Source: Portulaca oleracea (taxonomy: Eukaryota > Streptophyta > Magnoliopsida > Caryophyllales > Portulacaceae). Taken from it: a DNA stretch of 64,000 nt. Of the stretch, positions 22,529-33,821 are shown piece by piece. Position numbers and translations under genes: made by a program. The stretch is taken from assembly GCA_029582165.1 (NCBI GenBank), contig CM055890.1:3576044-3640043 (forward strand). Reading direction: 5' to 3'. How positions within the stretch are numbered: the first letter of the stretch is position 1; each line of letters starts with the position of its first letter. The notes below the pieces were generated by a model, which ran no database searches, was not told the origin of the DNA, and saw only the letters and a list, made by a program, of their open reading frames with translations.

Positions 22529-24040
22529 GAACATTTTCTTTGTGAATTAAGATAACAGTCATTATGACTCGAGGAGTCGCGGCGCTAACGCTCTAGTTAG
22601 GAATTCGGTTTCAAACACAACTCAAACAGACAAGATTGGGGTGGTGATTTTCCGACAAAAAAACTTAATCAAATACAAAAGCAAGGGCTTAATTAGGAGT
22701 ATAACCAGACCAACCTAGTGAAGAAGTAAGCACCGATTTTGTGGTGTTAGAAATGATCGGTATTCGGTTATTAAGTGTGAGGATTGCATGGATAAACTAA
22801 CATCAATTTCCCTCTCTCGAGTGGTAAATTGATGCAGACTTCCCAAAGCCTGTCATCACTCCTACATATGACGATCCTTGATAGTATTCGAACGCTATCT
22901 AGTCTAATCGGCTCCAAAATCCCTCGCCTGTATGGATTAGGAACTAATTACTCCAACCTAGATTCCTAACTCAATGTTTGGGGAAAGATTTGTAACCTCC
23001 CGACATCAAAATCCTCCACATTGAGTGAAAATAGAAGGTGGAACACTTAATCACCTCATTAATCACCCTAATCCCTCTAATCCAAGCCTAATCCCTTATT
23101 AGGGACCCTCATTACCCCTAACCCTAGAGGGAATTAACCACTTATATTCATAATTATCTCTATCTCAATAATCATTTCAACATTCAACATAATTCTATCA
23201 AAATAATGAATATCTAACATAACAAGCATTAATAAAGGCATTTAAACCCTGATTAAAACAATCCAACAAGTAATTTCACTAATTGAAAATTGAAATTGAG
23301 AGAAAGGAGTAAAACTCACTAGATTAGGGTTTAATTGATCATCTAAGTTGCAAGAGACAATAACAATACTTGAATTGCAATGAAAATATGGAATTCTTCA
23401 ACAAAAATGTAGATTGTACTAATAATGTATAGAAGGGATTAAGAGTCACTAATTGATAGTAAACAAACCTAAAAACTCTTAAACTTAAGTGTAAAAACTG
23501 GAATATCAAAAGCTCCTATCAAAAAGTCGAAAATTACAATATATACTCAAGAGGAAAAGGGTCAAAACACAGTCATTTTGGCCCTGAAACTATATCTAGA
23601 AAAAACAAGGCGTCACGGGCGTCAGGGTATGCGCCACAACCGTTAGACTTCTTTCTTGAGGAAGGGGAAACGTGTCGTACGTCCCTCATAGGTGTGACCT
23701 GTGGCTATCATGGTCGTGAGGTGCTTTTTGTCTGGAGATTGTCTTTGGGGGTCAGGCCGTAAGGGTAAGAGTAACGGTAGTGAGGTTCTTTGTGGTTAAA
23801 CCCAGAAACCATCTTCTGATGTGTTATGGCTGTGAGAAACTGAGTCACGGCCGTGACACCCTCTTTGTCAAGGGGTCAAGAGGCTCCAATTTCTTGGCCT
23901 TGGGGGGACCTGGTCACTCACGGCCGTGAGGCTTATGTTGAGTCCTCTTCTAGCCCTTAAAGCTGAGGGCTCTACTTTCCACCTTCTCGGATCGAGGTTT
24001 CTCGATATTTGCGTGTGGATCTAGACCCTTCTTCAGATCG
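22529..24040 (-). repeat. Athila-type LTR, minus strand (outer end approximate)
   Basis: The inner end (TG at 22529) abuts the PBS. Gross organisation parallels the Athila-type LTR at 51331-52980: palindromic GC-rich repeats in the upstream third (here 23612-23930), then a TA-rich middle, then stretches about lines such as GATTAGGG and a ~70-base segment with geographic spacing near the inner end. No gag or pol follows the PBS beyond a short leader (22440-22503), so this is a truncated element, effectively an LTR plus PBS. The outer boundary near 24040 is a guess because no second copy exists here. No gene in it. Confidence 0.6.
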
Positions 24041-24194
24041 TCGTGGTTTTTTACCTCTTTTTGTGCACTTTTCCTCGACATGCACATTATTGTCGAATGT
24101 ACCTACAACGGAAGAAAAATAATGTAAAAATTATACTATGTTTATTTGTGGAACCGAGGAAAATGATAAGGGAAAAGGATGATGCATTTAGGCT

Positions 24195-24776
24195 CAAAAC
24201 CGAGCCTAAACAAGAATCGACAAAGAGGGTGGTTCATTACATTAAAAGGTTCACCTGTACAAGGAGTACTTTTACCAAAGTAATCAATCATGTAGTTGGT
24301 CGCCTATTGTGACTCAAATTGGGAAACCTGCCCAACTACAAGATCTCTGATAGGGTACTTCATTACTTTAGAAGGAACCCCTGTGTCTTGGAAGACCAAA
24401 AAGTAAACTATTGTATCTCGCTTGCCATCACAAGAAGAATATTGGTCAATGGCAGTTGCTACTTGTGAACTCATTTGGCTAAAACCTTTCTTGAATGCCT
24501 TAGGTTTATCACCCACACAACCCATAAAATTATTTTGTGACGATCAAGAAGCCCTCCATATTGCTACTAATCCAATCTATCATGAGCGAACGAAACATAA
24601 AGAGATTGATTGACATTTTGTGTGGGAGAAAGTTGAAGATGGACAACTTCTATTTAAGAAAAACGCTAAGCGCCAACCTACAGACATTTTCACAAAAGTT
24701 GTTGGCAGAGACTAGTTCCAGTATTTGGTATATAGGTTGGGCATTGTGAACCCTCATGCTCCAACTTGAGAAGAAG
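24195..24776 (+). pseudogene. 3' end of a Ty1/copia polyprotein (end of RT and RNase H)
   Basis: The frames give, in order, a worn KRVVHYIKRFT (the RT-RH linker), LEGTPVSWKTKK (usual copia form: SWRSKKQ), then EEYWSMAVATCELIWLK (usual form: AEAEYRAMA...ELIWL), CDDQEALHIATNPIYHERTKHKEID and, after an in-frame stop, HFVWEKVEDGQLL and PTDIFTKVVG. These are the hallmarks of copia RNase H and the polyprotein terminus. Stops and at least one frameshift show decay; the 5' portion (gag, PR, IN, most of RT) is missing. Confidence 0.82.
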
Positions 24777-24950
24777 TATTAGAGTCCTTTTGTGTTTTAC
24801 TAGAGGTCTTCATCTTATTAGCGTATTCAAGCTCATCACCAATGTATAAATAGGATTTCTTTCACATATTTTAAATGACAAGAAATCAAGGAATACTTTC
24901 TTTTCTCCATAATCTTTTTCTCCTAATTATTTTTCTTCAGGCTATATTCT
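24777..24950 (+). repeat. 3' LTR fragment of the copia relic
   Basis: It follows the purine stretch TTGAGAAGAAG (PPT) and starts TATTAGAGTCC, close to the TGTTAGAG start frequent in plant copia LTRs. TATAAATAG (24845-24853) is the likely LTR promoter. The end is not definable. 24951-25369 holds no gene that I can see. Confidence 0.55.
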
Positions 24951-25369
24951 AGTTATGGAAACATAATGGTAGCTTGGATTCAGAAAAATTATGGAATACG
25001 TTAGGAAACAATGTTAGGGAAGAAGTGATGGAAAATAGAAACCTAAAAAAATGGAGCGAATAAAACTATAAGTCAATTGATATTCAAACACGCAATGTGT
25101 CAGAAACACTTGTACAAAGATGTGTCATAACTCTAATATCACGCTTTCTTTCTAATTTTAAATTTTCCACAACATATAATATAGAAACTAATTAATTGTG
25201 TTGAAGAATAGGCATAATACTCTTTTTCTTCATCATTGAAAATATGGTTCCATAAGAGAATTAAATATGAGGTTAATTTTCTTTCCCATTAATTTCAAAT
25301 AATCATATTTAGACATAGTATAAAATGGTGAAGACAGTTTGTAGCAATTAGTGACAATCAAAATGTAAA

Positions 25370-25773
25370 GGATTTTTGGACATTAATAACATTAACTTTG
25401 GGGGTATTGGATCTTAATAATACAAACTATTTTCTTGGACACTAACAGTATTAACTATCGACCTATTTTTTCCCAACAAGTTCATCATTGAGTTGTTATG
25501 GTTTTAATCATCGGAAAGATAATGTGACTCTATAATGTGTGACGTGGAAGGAATTTAGTGTCCAAGTCAACATTTTCTACACAAGCTCCGCCTTCCATGT
25601 CACGTATTATGGAGCCAGATCATCTTTTATGAGTCAAATCCATACCAAAACGGTGGTGTACTGTTGGTGAAAAAAATAGGTCGATAGTTGGTACTGCTAG
25701 TGACCAAGAAAAATAGTCTATATTATCAATGTCCAATACCACCAAAGTTGGTATTAGTGACATCAAAAAATCC
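25370..25773. mobile_element. Foldback MITE related to the HIPP-intron copy (404 bp)
   Basis: Both arms begin GGATTTTTGGACATTAATAA (left) and its degenerate inverse (right), ~125 bases each at roughly 80% identity. The wording GGGGGTATTGG, CTTGGACACTAACAGTATTA parallels the copy at 18625-19048. The flanks AAATGTAAA (25361-25369) and AAATATGAA (25774-25782) match at 7 of 9 positions, a possible 9-bp target duplication. 25774-26083 contains nothing else I recognise. Confidence 0.72.
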
Positions 25774-26083
25774 AAATATGAAAAGGGATTTTAACCAAAA
25801 AAAAAGTAGATAAGATAATGAATAGTGCAAGTTAACGAAACTAATGGCAACATAACTAATCAATCACAACCAATGGTTTACATAAAAATGAGTTATAATA
25901 ATTTTAGAAAAAGTAGATAGCCATAGACTTCAGTTCCCAAAGGAACTACTAGTAGAAATGTCGATATGAATAGGCCGAATTGATGGACCAAATAGTGATA
26001 AATATTACAAGTAAATAACAACACCAACAATAATGATAATGACAACAATATTTCTAGGGAAACATATTTGAGTGTAGTTTGAG

Positions 26084-27008
26084 TGATGTACTTCTAGGCT
26101 GAAAGGAAGTAATCAAGGATGACCAAGGTACAAATCAAGTCAGGTGTGGCAGTTTGCCTGTGTTTGACTAATGACACTAACAGGATTCAAGAAACAGATA
26201 GAGCTAACATCAAACTTGGATATAGATGCACCACTTGGCAGAAAGTTAGGGCCGTTGAACCCTCCAATGGATACAGATACACGACCAAAGGAGAAGGATC
26301 AAAACTCAAATGAACACCACTCTAGTCGGCCTAATTATAGATAAGTAAGAGAGAATTTGAGGGAAACACAAGGAGTTATGCTCGACTCTTTCATAAACTT
26401 CAATTTATGTGTGCAAGCGGTTAGGGAGGCTATTTATAGGTAACCTTTCCCGCCAAAATAACCCTTAGTCATTAGGATAGCTAAAACATGCTTATCGCTA
26501 AGAACCAGGATTAACTGCTAAACATACATTAGTTCAATAATTAGAACACTAAACTGGAATGTTATTGGACCAAAATTTAGCATTATTTACCAAATGGTAT
26601 GCTAGGTTGATAGCCTATAACTCAGGTGCCCAGAAAAGTAATGATGGAAACTTCTTTTAGTCCAACCAATAAGAAACAAGTTACCACCCTATTCTGCCAC
26701 TCAAGTCAAGGTCCTTGATGACTAAAACTTCCAAGGACGTTGATATATTCTTCCATGCAAATGAGGACCTTCTACGAACTAGTGAAAAACTTTCTAAAAG
26801 GGCAACCCAGACTCATGCATTATGGTAGAAAAATTCGTGTATAAAACCGAGCGTGTTCGGGAGGACGTTGGCAGGATGATCGCTAAGGTCCTTAACAAGG
26901 ACTGATTACATCAATCCTTGGAATTTGATGTTGCTGATTGGGCTTTGGAAGCATTATGGTTGAAGTCCTTGACCCTCAGGTTGATCATCTATGGATGGAC
27001 CTCCATCA
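26084..27008 (-). repeat. 3' LTR of a CRM-like deletion derivative (925 bp)
   Basis: On the plus strand it starts TGATGTACTTC and ends GACCTCCATCA. On the minus strand the start TGATGGAGGTCC is the same as in the CRM-like element at 40893-47677. A minus-strand TATA-like CTATAAATAG lies at 26431-26440. The purine stretch AAGGGAAGGA just inside (27009-27018) is the PPT. Confidence 0.78.
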
Positions 27009-28390
27009 TCCTTCCCTTATTGAGAAATATTTGCCCTCAAATGCTCCTAAGGCTCATCCTCAAGGTAAGGACTCAAGTTAGCCACATTGAAAGTAGTTGA
27101 AACTCTATAAGCAGCACATAGATCAACCTTGTAAGAGTTGTCTTTAATCTTCTCAAGGATCTCAAAAGGATCATATGCCCTGGACATCAACTTGCTTTTC
27201 CTCATTGCTGGGAACCTCTCTTTCCTCAAGTGAATCCAAACTAAGTCTCTTGTTTGGAAACTCACTTTCTTTCGATGTTTGTTGCCTTGAGCTTGATGAG
27301 AAGCATTGGACTGCTCAATCTTGGCCTTAACCTTCTCATGCTACTTCTGAATTTCCTCCACTCTTGGTGGTGTCCAGACTTGGCTTCTCGAGAAAGGGCC
27401 TCGACACTAGATCTAAGGGACTCAAAGGTTCAATCCCATAGATTACCTTGAATGGAGACAACCATGTTGTTCTGTTGGGAGCTTTGTTGTAGGTGAATTC
27501 TATATGGTTGAAGATCCCAAGCCTTGGCATTGGATTTGATTAACGCCCTCAACAAAGTACCAAATGTTCTATCGGTGACCTTGGTCTGCCCATCAGTTTG
27601 GGGGTGGCAAGTGGTGTTATACTAGAACTTGGTACCCATCTTCTTCTACAAAGTAAGCCAAAAATGGTTGAGGAACTTTGTGTCTCCATCCGATACAATG
27701 GACCTTGGGATACTATAAAGCTTCACAACCTCCTTAAAGTAATGCTCTGCAATGAAGGTAGCATCATTGGTCTTGGAACATGGGATGAAATGAGCCATCT
27801 TCGAAAATTGTTCAACCTCCTCAAGTGGAGATGCTTCATATTCTGCCAAGGTGATTATCCTCCTATTTGGACACTCAGAAGCAAAATGACCAAGACCTTG
27901 ACACTTAAAACATCTCCTTCTAGTATTGGGTCCAAGGTTGGGTTTGTTTTGTGGGGCTAAGGGCTTTTATAGAGCTGGAGAATTTTGTGGCTGAGGGCCT
28001 TGGGGTTGGGTAAGACCTCCCCTTGTTAAAAGGTTAACTCTTAGGAAAGGGTTTGGGAAATTCTTTCTTGATAGGCTTAACTTTTTGTTGCTGATAAACT
28101 TTATGGGCAAGGACACACACTTCATCAAAGGTCGAGTACTGCTGCAACTCAACCACATGAGAAACCTTAGGATTGAGGCCTCCTAAAGACCTTACAATGG
28201 TTTATTCCTCGGTTCTTGTAAATCACACATCACCATGAGGTGCTCAAACTCCCTAGTATATTATTCTATACTCAAAGACCTTAGGTCGAGGTTATGAGTT
28301 GAGAATAAGTGTCTTGCAAATAGGATGAGGGTAAAAATCTATCCTTGAGCTTTGACTTCATTTTCTCCCATGTTTTAATTTTTCGGTTTT
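27009..28390 (-). pseudogene. CRM-like gag joined directly to integrase (protease and RT deleted)
   Basis: Reading from 28390 down: gag capsid end (worn), a zinc-knuckle region ([10 protein letters not shown] then EC), the conserved AEYEAS that normally leads toward protease, and then, without protease or RT, integrase core ([23 protein letters not shown]), a further integrase part ([18 protein letters not shown]) and the C-terminus (RDLVWIHLRKERFP, FEILEKIKDNSYKVDL, TFNVANLSPYLE). Frameshifts and stops break it. The deletion junction lies near 27800-27830. No 5' LTR or PBS follows: the element stops inside gag at ~28390. Confidence 0.8.
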
Positions 28391-29878
28391 GCTAATCGTC
28401 GCCCTGGGGGCGATGGTTAAGAAAAAATCTTATCCACTTTATAATATTTTTAATTCCCTTATAATATTTTATATTAAAAAAGGAAGTAATCTTCTATCCT
28501 TTCAAATTCAAGATTCCTTATCCCACTTTATTTCATCAATTGTAAAAAATAAAACGGTTTTTCTTCTCTCCACTACCAAATCCCCCAATTTCTATATGCT
28601 ACAACCAAAAATATTCAAATTAAAGATTTCTAATCACACTCCATTGTAAATTTAAAAAAACATAGCTTCTCTCTCCATCGCCAAGACCCCCCATTTTCTA
28701 TTTCTAAAAAACACATGCAACTAAGCATGCCCTTTCAGAACCTCCCCCCATTTTCTGACATTGTTTGCTCACCTCAAAGAGTTTTCAAACGAAGAGCAAA
28801 CAAATTTCCTTAAACAAATTTCAAATGAAGAGCAAAGGAGACCATCCCTTCCAAGATTCGAGAATTTGCCAGTGGAACACCACCAATCAACTAAGCACGC
28901 CCTTTTAGAACTACGCGATGGAGACTCCGGGAAAAATTTCATACAGTGACGGGGACAGTTGGCGAAGAGAGCTTCATTCTGATGCAGGCATTCCTCTACT
29001 GCTGACGGAGAGCTGACGTGGAGGACTTGCTGGCAGCCCAGCCGGAGGAGGTGGACTAGCCCCACTTCCGAGATTTTGAGGAGGATTTTGTGAAGTGGGC
29101 CCCGCAACAGGAAGTGGAGACCGATGATGGGGAGCTGGCGGATCTAGAATTCGCGGTCAGTGGTGTCCGTGAAAAATTAAAATCACAAACATACACAAAA
29201 CACGCCTCATAAATCTAAAGCACTAACAAATTTCATTCAAACACTGAAAAATCTCCTCGAATTCACGTAAAACCCTTCATTCCTTTTTATTTGTCCACTT
29301 AACTAAGTTGTTTGTTTCTTATTATTTGTCCCATTTGCTTTTCCAATAATAATTTTACTACTTTTACTCTTAATAAATGACTTTAGAACCAAAAAATAAC
29401 AATAATTGAAGACAGTTTTGTCATTTCAATTTATTTCTACCTAAACTTTTAGGTTTAGCGTGTGTAATAATACATCAATACTAATTGTCAGCCACCAAAA
29501 CATTTATTATCCATTGCCCTTTAAGGTTTTAAATAAAAAACAAAAATCAAGAGCTTGAAAAAAGTCGAACCCTTAATTGATGATTTGAGTTATTGACTTA
29601 CCGCATGGAAATATCGCCAGTGAGCTAAACAAATTTTTATTAATTTACATCATGTCAAACACTACATATCAATAGATTTGATAAATTGTGAGTGTGATTT
29701 GGAAATTTGATGACTCCATGATTGGTAGAATTTAATGACTCCTTGATTGGTAGAACGAGGAAAACAATCTGGGTTGGATCTTGTCTGCTATTTCGTTGTA
29801 CATTTGATGAATTGTGAGTGTGATTTAGAAATTGAAACATTTCATAGATATATATTTTGGCTGTGCTTCAAATTTGAG
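28391..29878. other. Unassigned region
   Basis: About 1.5 kb with no recognised family. 28755-29170 is GC-richer, has an 86-112 codon open frame on each strand and two near-copies of CAACTAAGCAYGCCCTTT (~28720 and ~28889), but I see no protein signature. 29150-29640 is AT-rich. 29680-29830 has a repeated phrase AATTGTGAGTGTGATTT (~29685 and ~29812) and GACTCCNTGATTGGTAGAA twice, so small tandem duplications. Possibly remnant TE or gene pieces. Confidence 0.4.
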
Positions 29879-31371
29879 TGATGTATTACCGGATCAAGAA
29901 ATGTTCTTCATTCCGATGATACATGAAACACGTGTAACCAAACAAGGAGATGGGGTGGTTCACGAGATTAAGGTGGAAAGAGAGAGGAGGTTCTCGGGAA
30001 AAGGGAGTTTTGTGGAGGCTATTTTGTCGTGAGGACTTCTGTGGTTTCAAGATTCAAGAAAGATGAATCTTGAACGGGGAAGAGGGAAAGATTGATGAAT
30101 CTTGGATGGTGATTTGATGAGGGTTGACGTGAGGTAGGGGAAGAGAGTGAGAGGGGATTGGCGTTGGGTTTGACGGAGATGGAGAGAGTAATAGGTTGTT
30201 GGAGGAGAGAGAGAGAGTTTGTTGGTAGGTTGTTATCGAGAGAGAAATGAGAGGAGGTGGTATTTTGTGCGAGGAGGAAGAGGGAGGACGTTTGTGAGTG
30301 GTAAAGGAGGAGGGGAGGGGGCGTTGGGATGAAGAGATAAGAGGTAGGGTTTGTTGTGTCTTAACTAAATTGATAGAAAGACAACAATGTAATTACCTTA
30401 ACTATATTGATAGAAAGGTAAGAACGGATAGAACTAGGTTTCTAACTTGAATCCACAAGATAGACAACCTAGGGCTAACTTGATCTAGACCGCAACCTAG
30501 GATCAAGCTCTTCCTAACCACTTGGGTGTCATGCCAAGATACAATAGAAGAAAAGGGGTGAGAGTTTATCCAAACACTCGAGAGAAAGCTAAAAGCTTAT
30601 TTGATTTCATAATTCAAGGTAGTGTGTTTGCCTTGAGAGGCTACAATCCTATTTATACTAGGAGAGTCCTTAAGGGACTATAACTCCTACTTGGCTTGCA
30701 AGCCAAGCTTTGTAACCTTAGGAGACTCTAACTTGGCGTGTAATCCAAGTAGAACTCCTTATTCTAGACGCCTAACACTCCTTCTCTCCCTTGGATTAGA
30801 ATCCTTATCCTAGGGTGAGTTTGTTATAACAAACCTTATCCTAGTTGTTATTGGCTTCCTAATCCAATTTGGATTAGTTACAAAATAGCCAATTCTATCT
30901 AGGAATCAAGAAGAATGACGCCTAACTAACTAAACCACACGTGATATTGAATCCTAGGATGATCAAGTTTATATTTCACTTGTCATCTTAGATTTTTCTA
31001 AAAATTAAAACACACCAAAACTATTAAAAGCTACAATTAAATAAATTACATCCAAAATCAAGATTTAATAAATTGAACTTGGAATTCTTTGATTTGGACG
31101 TATGGAACTCTTGGACTTGGCATGTGATTCTTGGCCCAGTTAAGATGTTTGAACATCTTCTTGAAATAAGAAACACACCATATGAATGGGCCTTTGTAAT
31201 TCAGCTTTGTACCTTGCTTCTTGGGCCTACTTGGTGTAATTGAACCAAATCTTCCTTATTAGTCATGTATGGGTTGAAGTCCTTTGTAGAGGGACCCTAT
31301 CTGTAGCTTGGATATTCAATTGGGCCTTCTTGATTGCGCCTAGGGGAGTAAGCGTGGGCTGATTTCCATCA
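29879..31371 (-). repeat. 3' LTR of a second CRM-like element (1493 bp)
   Basis: On the plus strand it starts TGATGTATTACCGG and ends TTTCCATCA, next to a minus-strand PPT (AATAGGGGGAA, 31372-31382). Positions 29879-30738 match the truncated copy at 34189-35041. An upstream TTGAG could be one half of the target duplication but the other flank is gone. Confidence 0.85.
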
Positions 31372-33622
31372 TTCCCCCTATTTGATAGAAGTTTGTCCTC
31401 AAATTTAGAGGTTCAAGTTCAAAGACTTCAACTAACCCAACTGTAATCTTTACGCGGATCAGGACCTCCACATGAACCATGATTATGCCAATGACCTCCA
31501 CGTGAATCAGGACCTTCACGTGTGCCTCCATGCTGTGGAAGATTCGATCTTTCACACTCTTGTTATGTAAGAATGTGTCATGGACACACTTGTCGATGAA
31601 GGACTTCAGAACCTGATTCATAAGTCTCATAATAATAGAAAGTATATAGATTAGATCACAAGGTGTGACTAACCATATAGAGAGACTCCTTGCGATTTCA
31701 GCGGCAGTAATCCCTAATTGAATATGAACCAAGTTAATTTCCTTCTTCTTTGCGATAACTAGGGCGTTTGGAGCGTGACTTTTCTTCTAAATTTTGCCCT
31801 TGGTGTGACTAACAGCTAGGCTTCGAACCCTTTTATCAATATTAGGGTTTATGAGATCTCCTACAGATGGGATCTCACGTTGACTAGACTCCAACGAAAC
31901 CCTTTCAGCTGAACTCTCGTAGCGGACGTTAAGAGATGGTACTTCTGTCGTCTCCTCTTGTCTAGGGTTTGCGTGAATGATTCTCTCTTGTTTACTAAAC
32001 TCAGGGCGTTCAGTAATCATGAAAGATATAAGTTTCGAATCACTCTTTAGAGCCAACTGTGATGCTTTTAGGGGAGCTAACGTGACCCTCTTGTTTTTCA
32101 CCATTAACGTGTATGTGTTAGCTCTTCCATCATGTGTAACACTCCTGTCGAATAACCGTGGTCTTCCAAGAAAAATATGACATACATCCATATTTAGTAC
32201 ATCACACCAAATAGAATCTTGATAAGACTTTCCAATAGAAAAGCTTACCAAACAGCGCGGATTCACTTTCAAGCCTTTACCCTGATTGAGCCATTGGACA
32301 GTGTATGGCATGGGGGTGAGGGCTTGTAGGGAGTTGGAGCTTGTTCACCATAGTTGTTCAAACTGCATTAGTACAGCTTCCACCATTGACGATCAAGGAA
32401 CAGACTTTCCCTTGCACAGTACAACGGGAGTGGAAGATGGCTTCCCGTTGTTGCAAATCTTCAGGTACTAGAGAGTTATTCAGTACTCTCCTCATAACCA
32501 GCATCTCTCCTTGATTTGGTTCTTCCACGACCTCTTCTTCAGATTCGTGGTGACAGGCGTGGGATTCCTCTTCTACATCCGTCGGTTCCGGTTCAAAGAG
32601 AGCATTTTGAAATTCTAGCAATGTGATGGCTCTCTTGTTTGGGCACTCCGAAGCAATATGACCGAGCCCTTGACACCTAAAGCACCTTTTCTTATCCGTG
32701 GGTGGAACTGGAACAGATTTGGGCATGATTTGAGGCGTAGGGTGGGACATTTTTGTGGCGGACGGATGGGAATGGGTTTGGCTTTTTTGTGGAGTGTAAG
32801 ATTGAGGCGAATATTGAGTTATTTGGGAACTAGGGTTCCTGTTTGGTGTCTCCTTGCCTCTTCTTTTCTTTTGCCGTTCCACTTTGTTAGCCAAAGTACT
32901 CAATTCATCAAGAGTTTCATAAGGTTGAAGTTCCACCACATACCATATGTTTTCGTTTAAGCCAGCAAGATTCCTCACAAGATTTTTAGGTTCATCTTCT
33001 TTCAGATCACACCTCCAGAGTAGATGTTCGAACTCTTAAGTATACTCTTCGACAGATTTCGTCCCCTGGGAGAGTTGTTGCAGTTTGAAGTATTTATCTT
33101 GAAATAACTCACCGGAAGAAACTTGGAGTGGAGTTTCTTCTTCATCTTTTCCCAAGTGCGAATCTTTCCTTTCCCGGTATAATGTCTCTTCTTCTGTAAG
33201 TTAGTCCAACAGATGCTAGCATGCTTTCGCAGTTTAAGACCAATATACTTGACTTTCTTATCATCAGCAACATCTTTCAAATCAAAGACTCGTTCGACAA
33301 TTTGAATCCAATCAAGAAAAATTTCAAGATCAAGAATATGATCGAATTCAGGGATGTCAACTTTGAAGTCGAGTCTTTCTTCCCTTGGAGGACGCCTAGA
33401 CTAACGTGATCTCCTGCTTGAGCTAGTAGAGTGCTCAGTGTCGCTGGGGATGTTGGGGACGACCTCTTCTTCTTCAGGCTCCCGCAGTGTTCTGAACTGT
33501 ATATTCATGTACCGCTTCAGCTGATCAGAAAGATAGGCTATCCTTCCTTCCAGTTCAGCCTTTTCGTGCTTCCACTGCTCAGTAGGATCTTCACCTTCGT
33601 TGCCTTGGCTTCCAGATGCCAT
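31372..33622 (-). pseudogene. Gag-protease of the second CRM-like element; most of pol deleted
   Basis: From the ATG at 33622: an N-terminal coiled-coil-like stretch (EQWKHEKAELEGRIAYLSDQ), gag core (LKLRKHASICW, then KMKKKLHSKFLP), GLNENIWYVVELQPYETLDE, a Pro-rich linker, the zinc knuckle CFRCQGLGHIASEC, then the protease region CTVQGKVCSLIVNGGSCTNA where the usual catalytic DGG is NGG, so the protease Asp is lost. WCDVLNMDVCHIFLGRP and DGRANTY follow. Only a scrap of RT remains ([16 protein letters not shown]), then a filler of repeated ACCTCCACRTGAA phrases, then the integrase C-terminus LNLRTNF. Frameshifts occur near 32970 and 32320. The element is non-autonomous. Confidence 0.85.
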
Positions 33623-33803
33623 GAGTTGGTGTTTGGAATGTTAGATTGGCATTGAGGATTTGAAGGTTATCTGTTTGGTATCGCAGGTTAAGCTTTTGGC
33701 CTTGCACGTTAATCTTTTGGACTTGCAGGTTAAGCTTTGGACTAGCAGGTTAAGCTTTTGGAATTGATGGTTACGTGTTTGGTTTACACTCAACACTAAC
33801 CTA

Positions 33804-33817
33804 GAGCTCTGATACCA
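33804..33817 (-). other. PBS of the second CRM-like element (outer copy)
   Basis: On the minus strand TGGTATCAGAGCTC, initiator tRNA-Met type. Two more copies of this site lie in the palindrome: plus strand at 34120-34133 and minus strand at 34171-34184. Confidence 0.9.
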
Positions 33818-33821
33818 CTTT

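Noticed and set aside
24304..24525. Minus-strand 73-codon frame
   Set aside because: Antisense of the copia RNase H relic.
26119..26313. 64-codon frame near the LTR start
   Set aside because: Lies within the U5/R part of a CRM-like LTR on the opposite strand; no motif.
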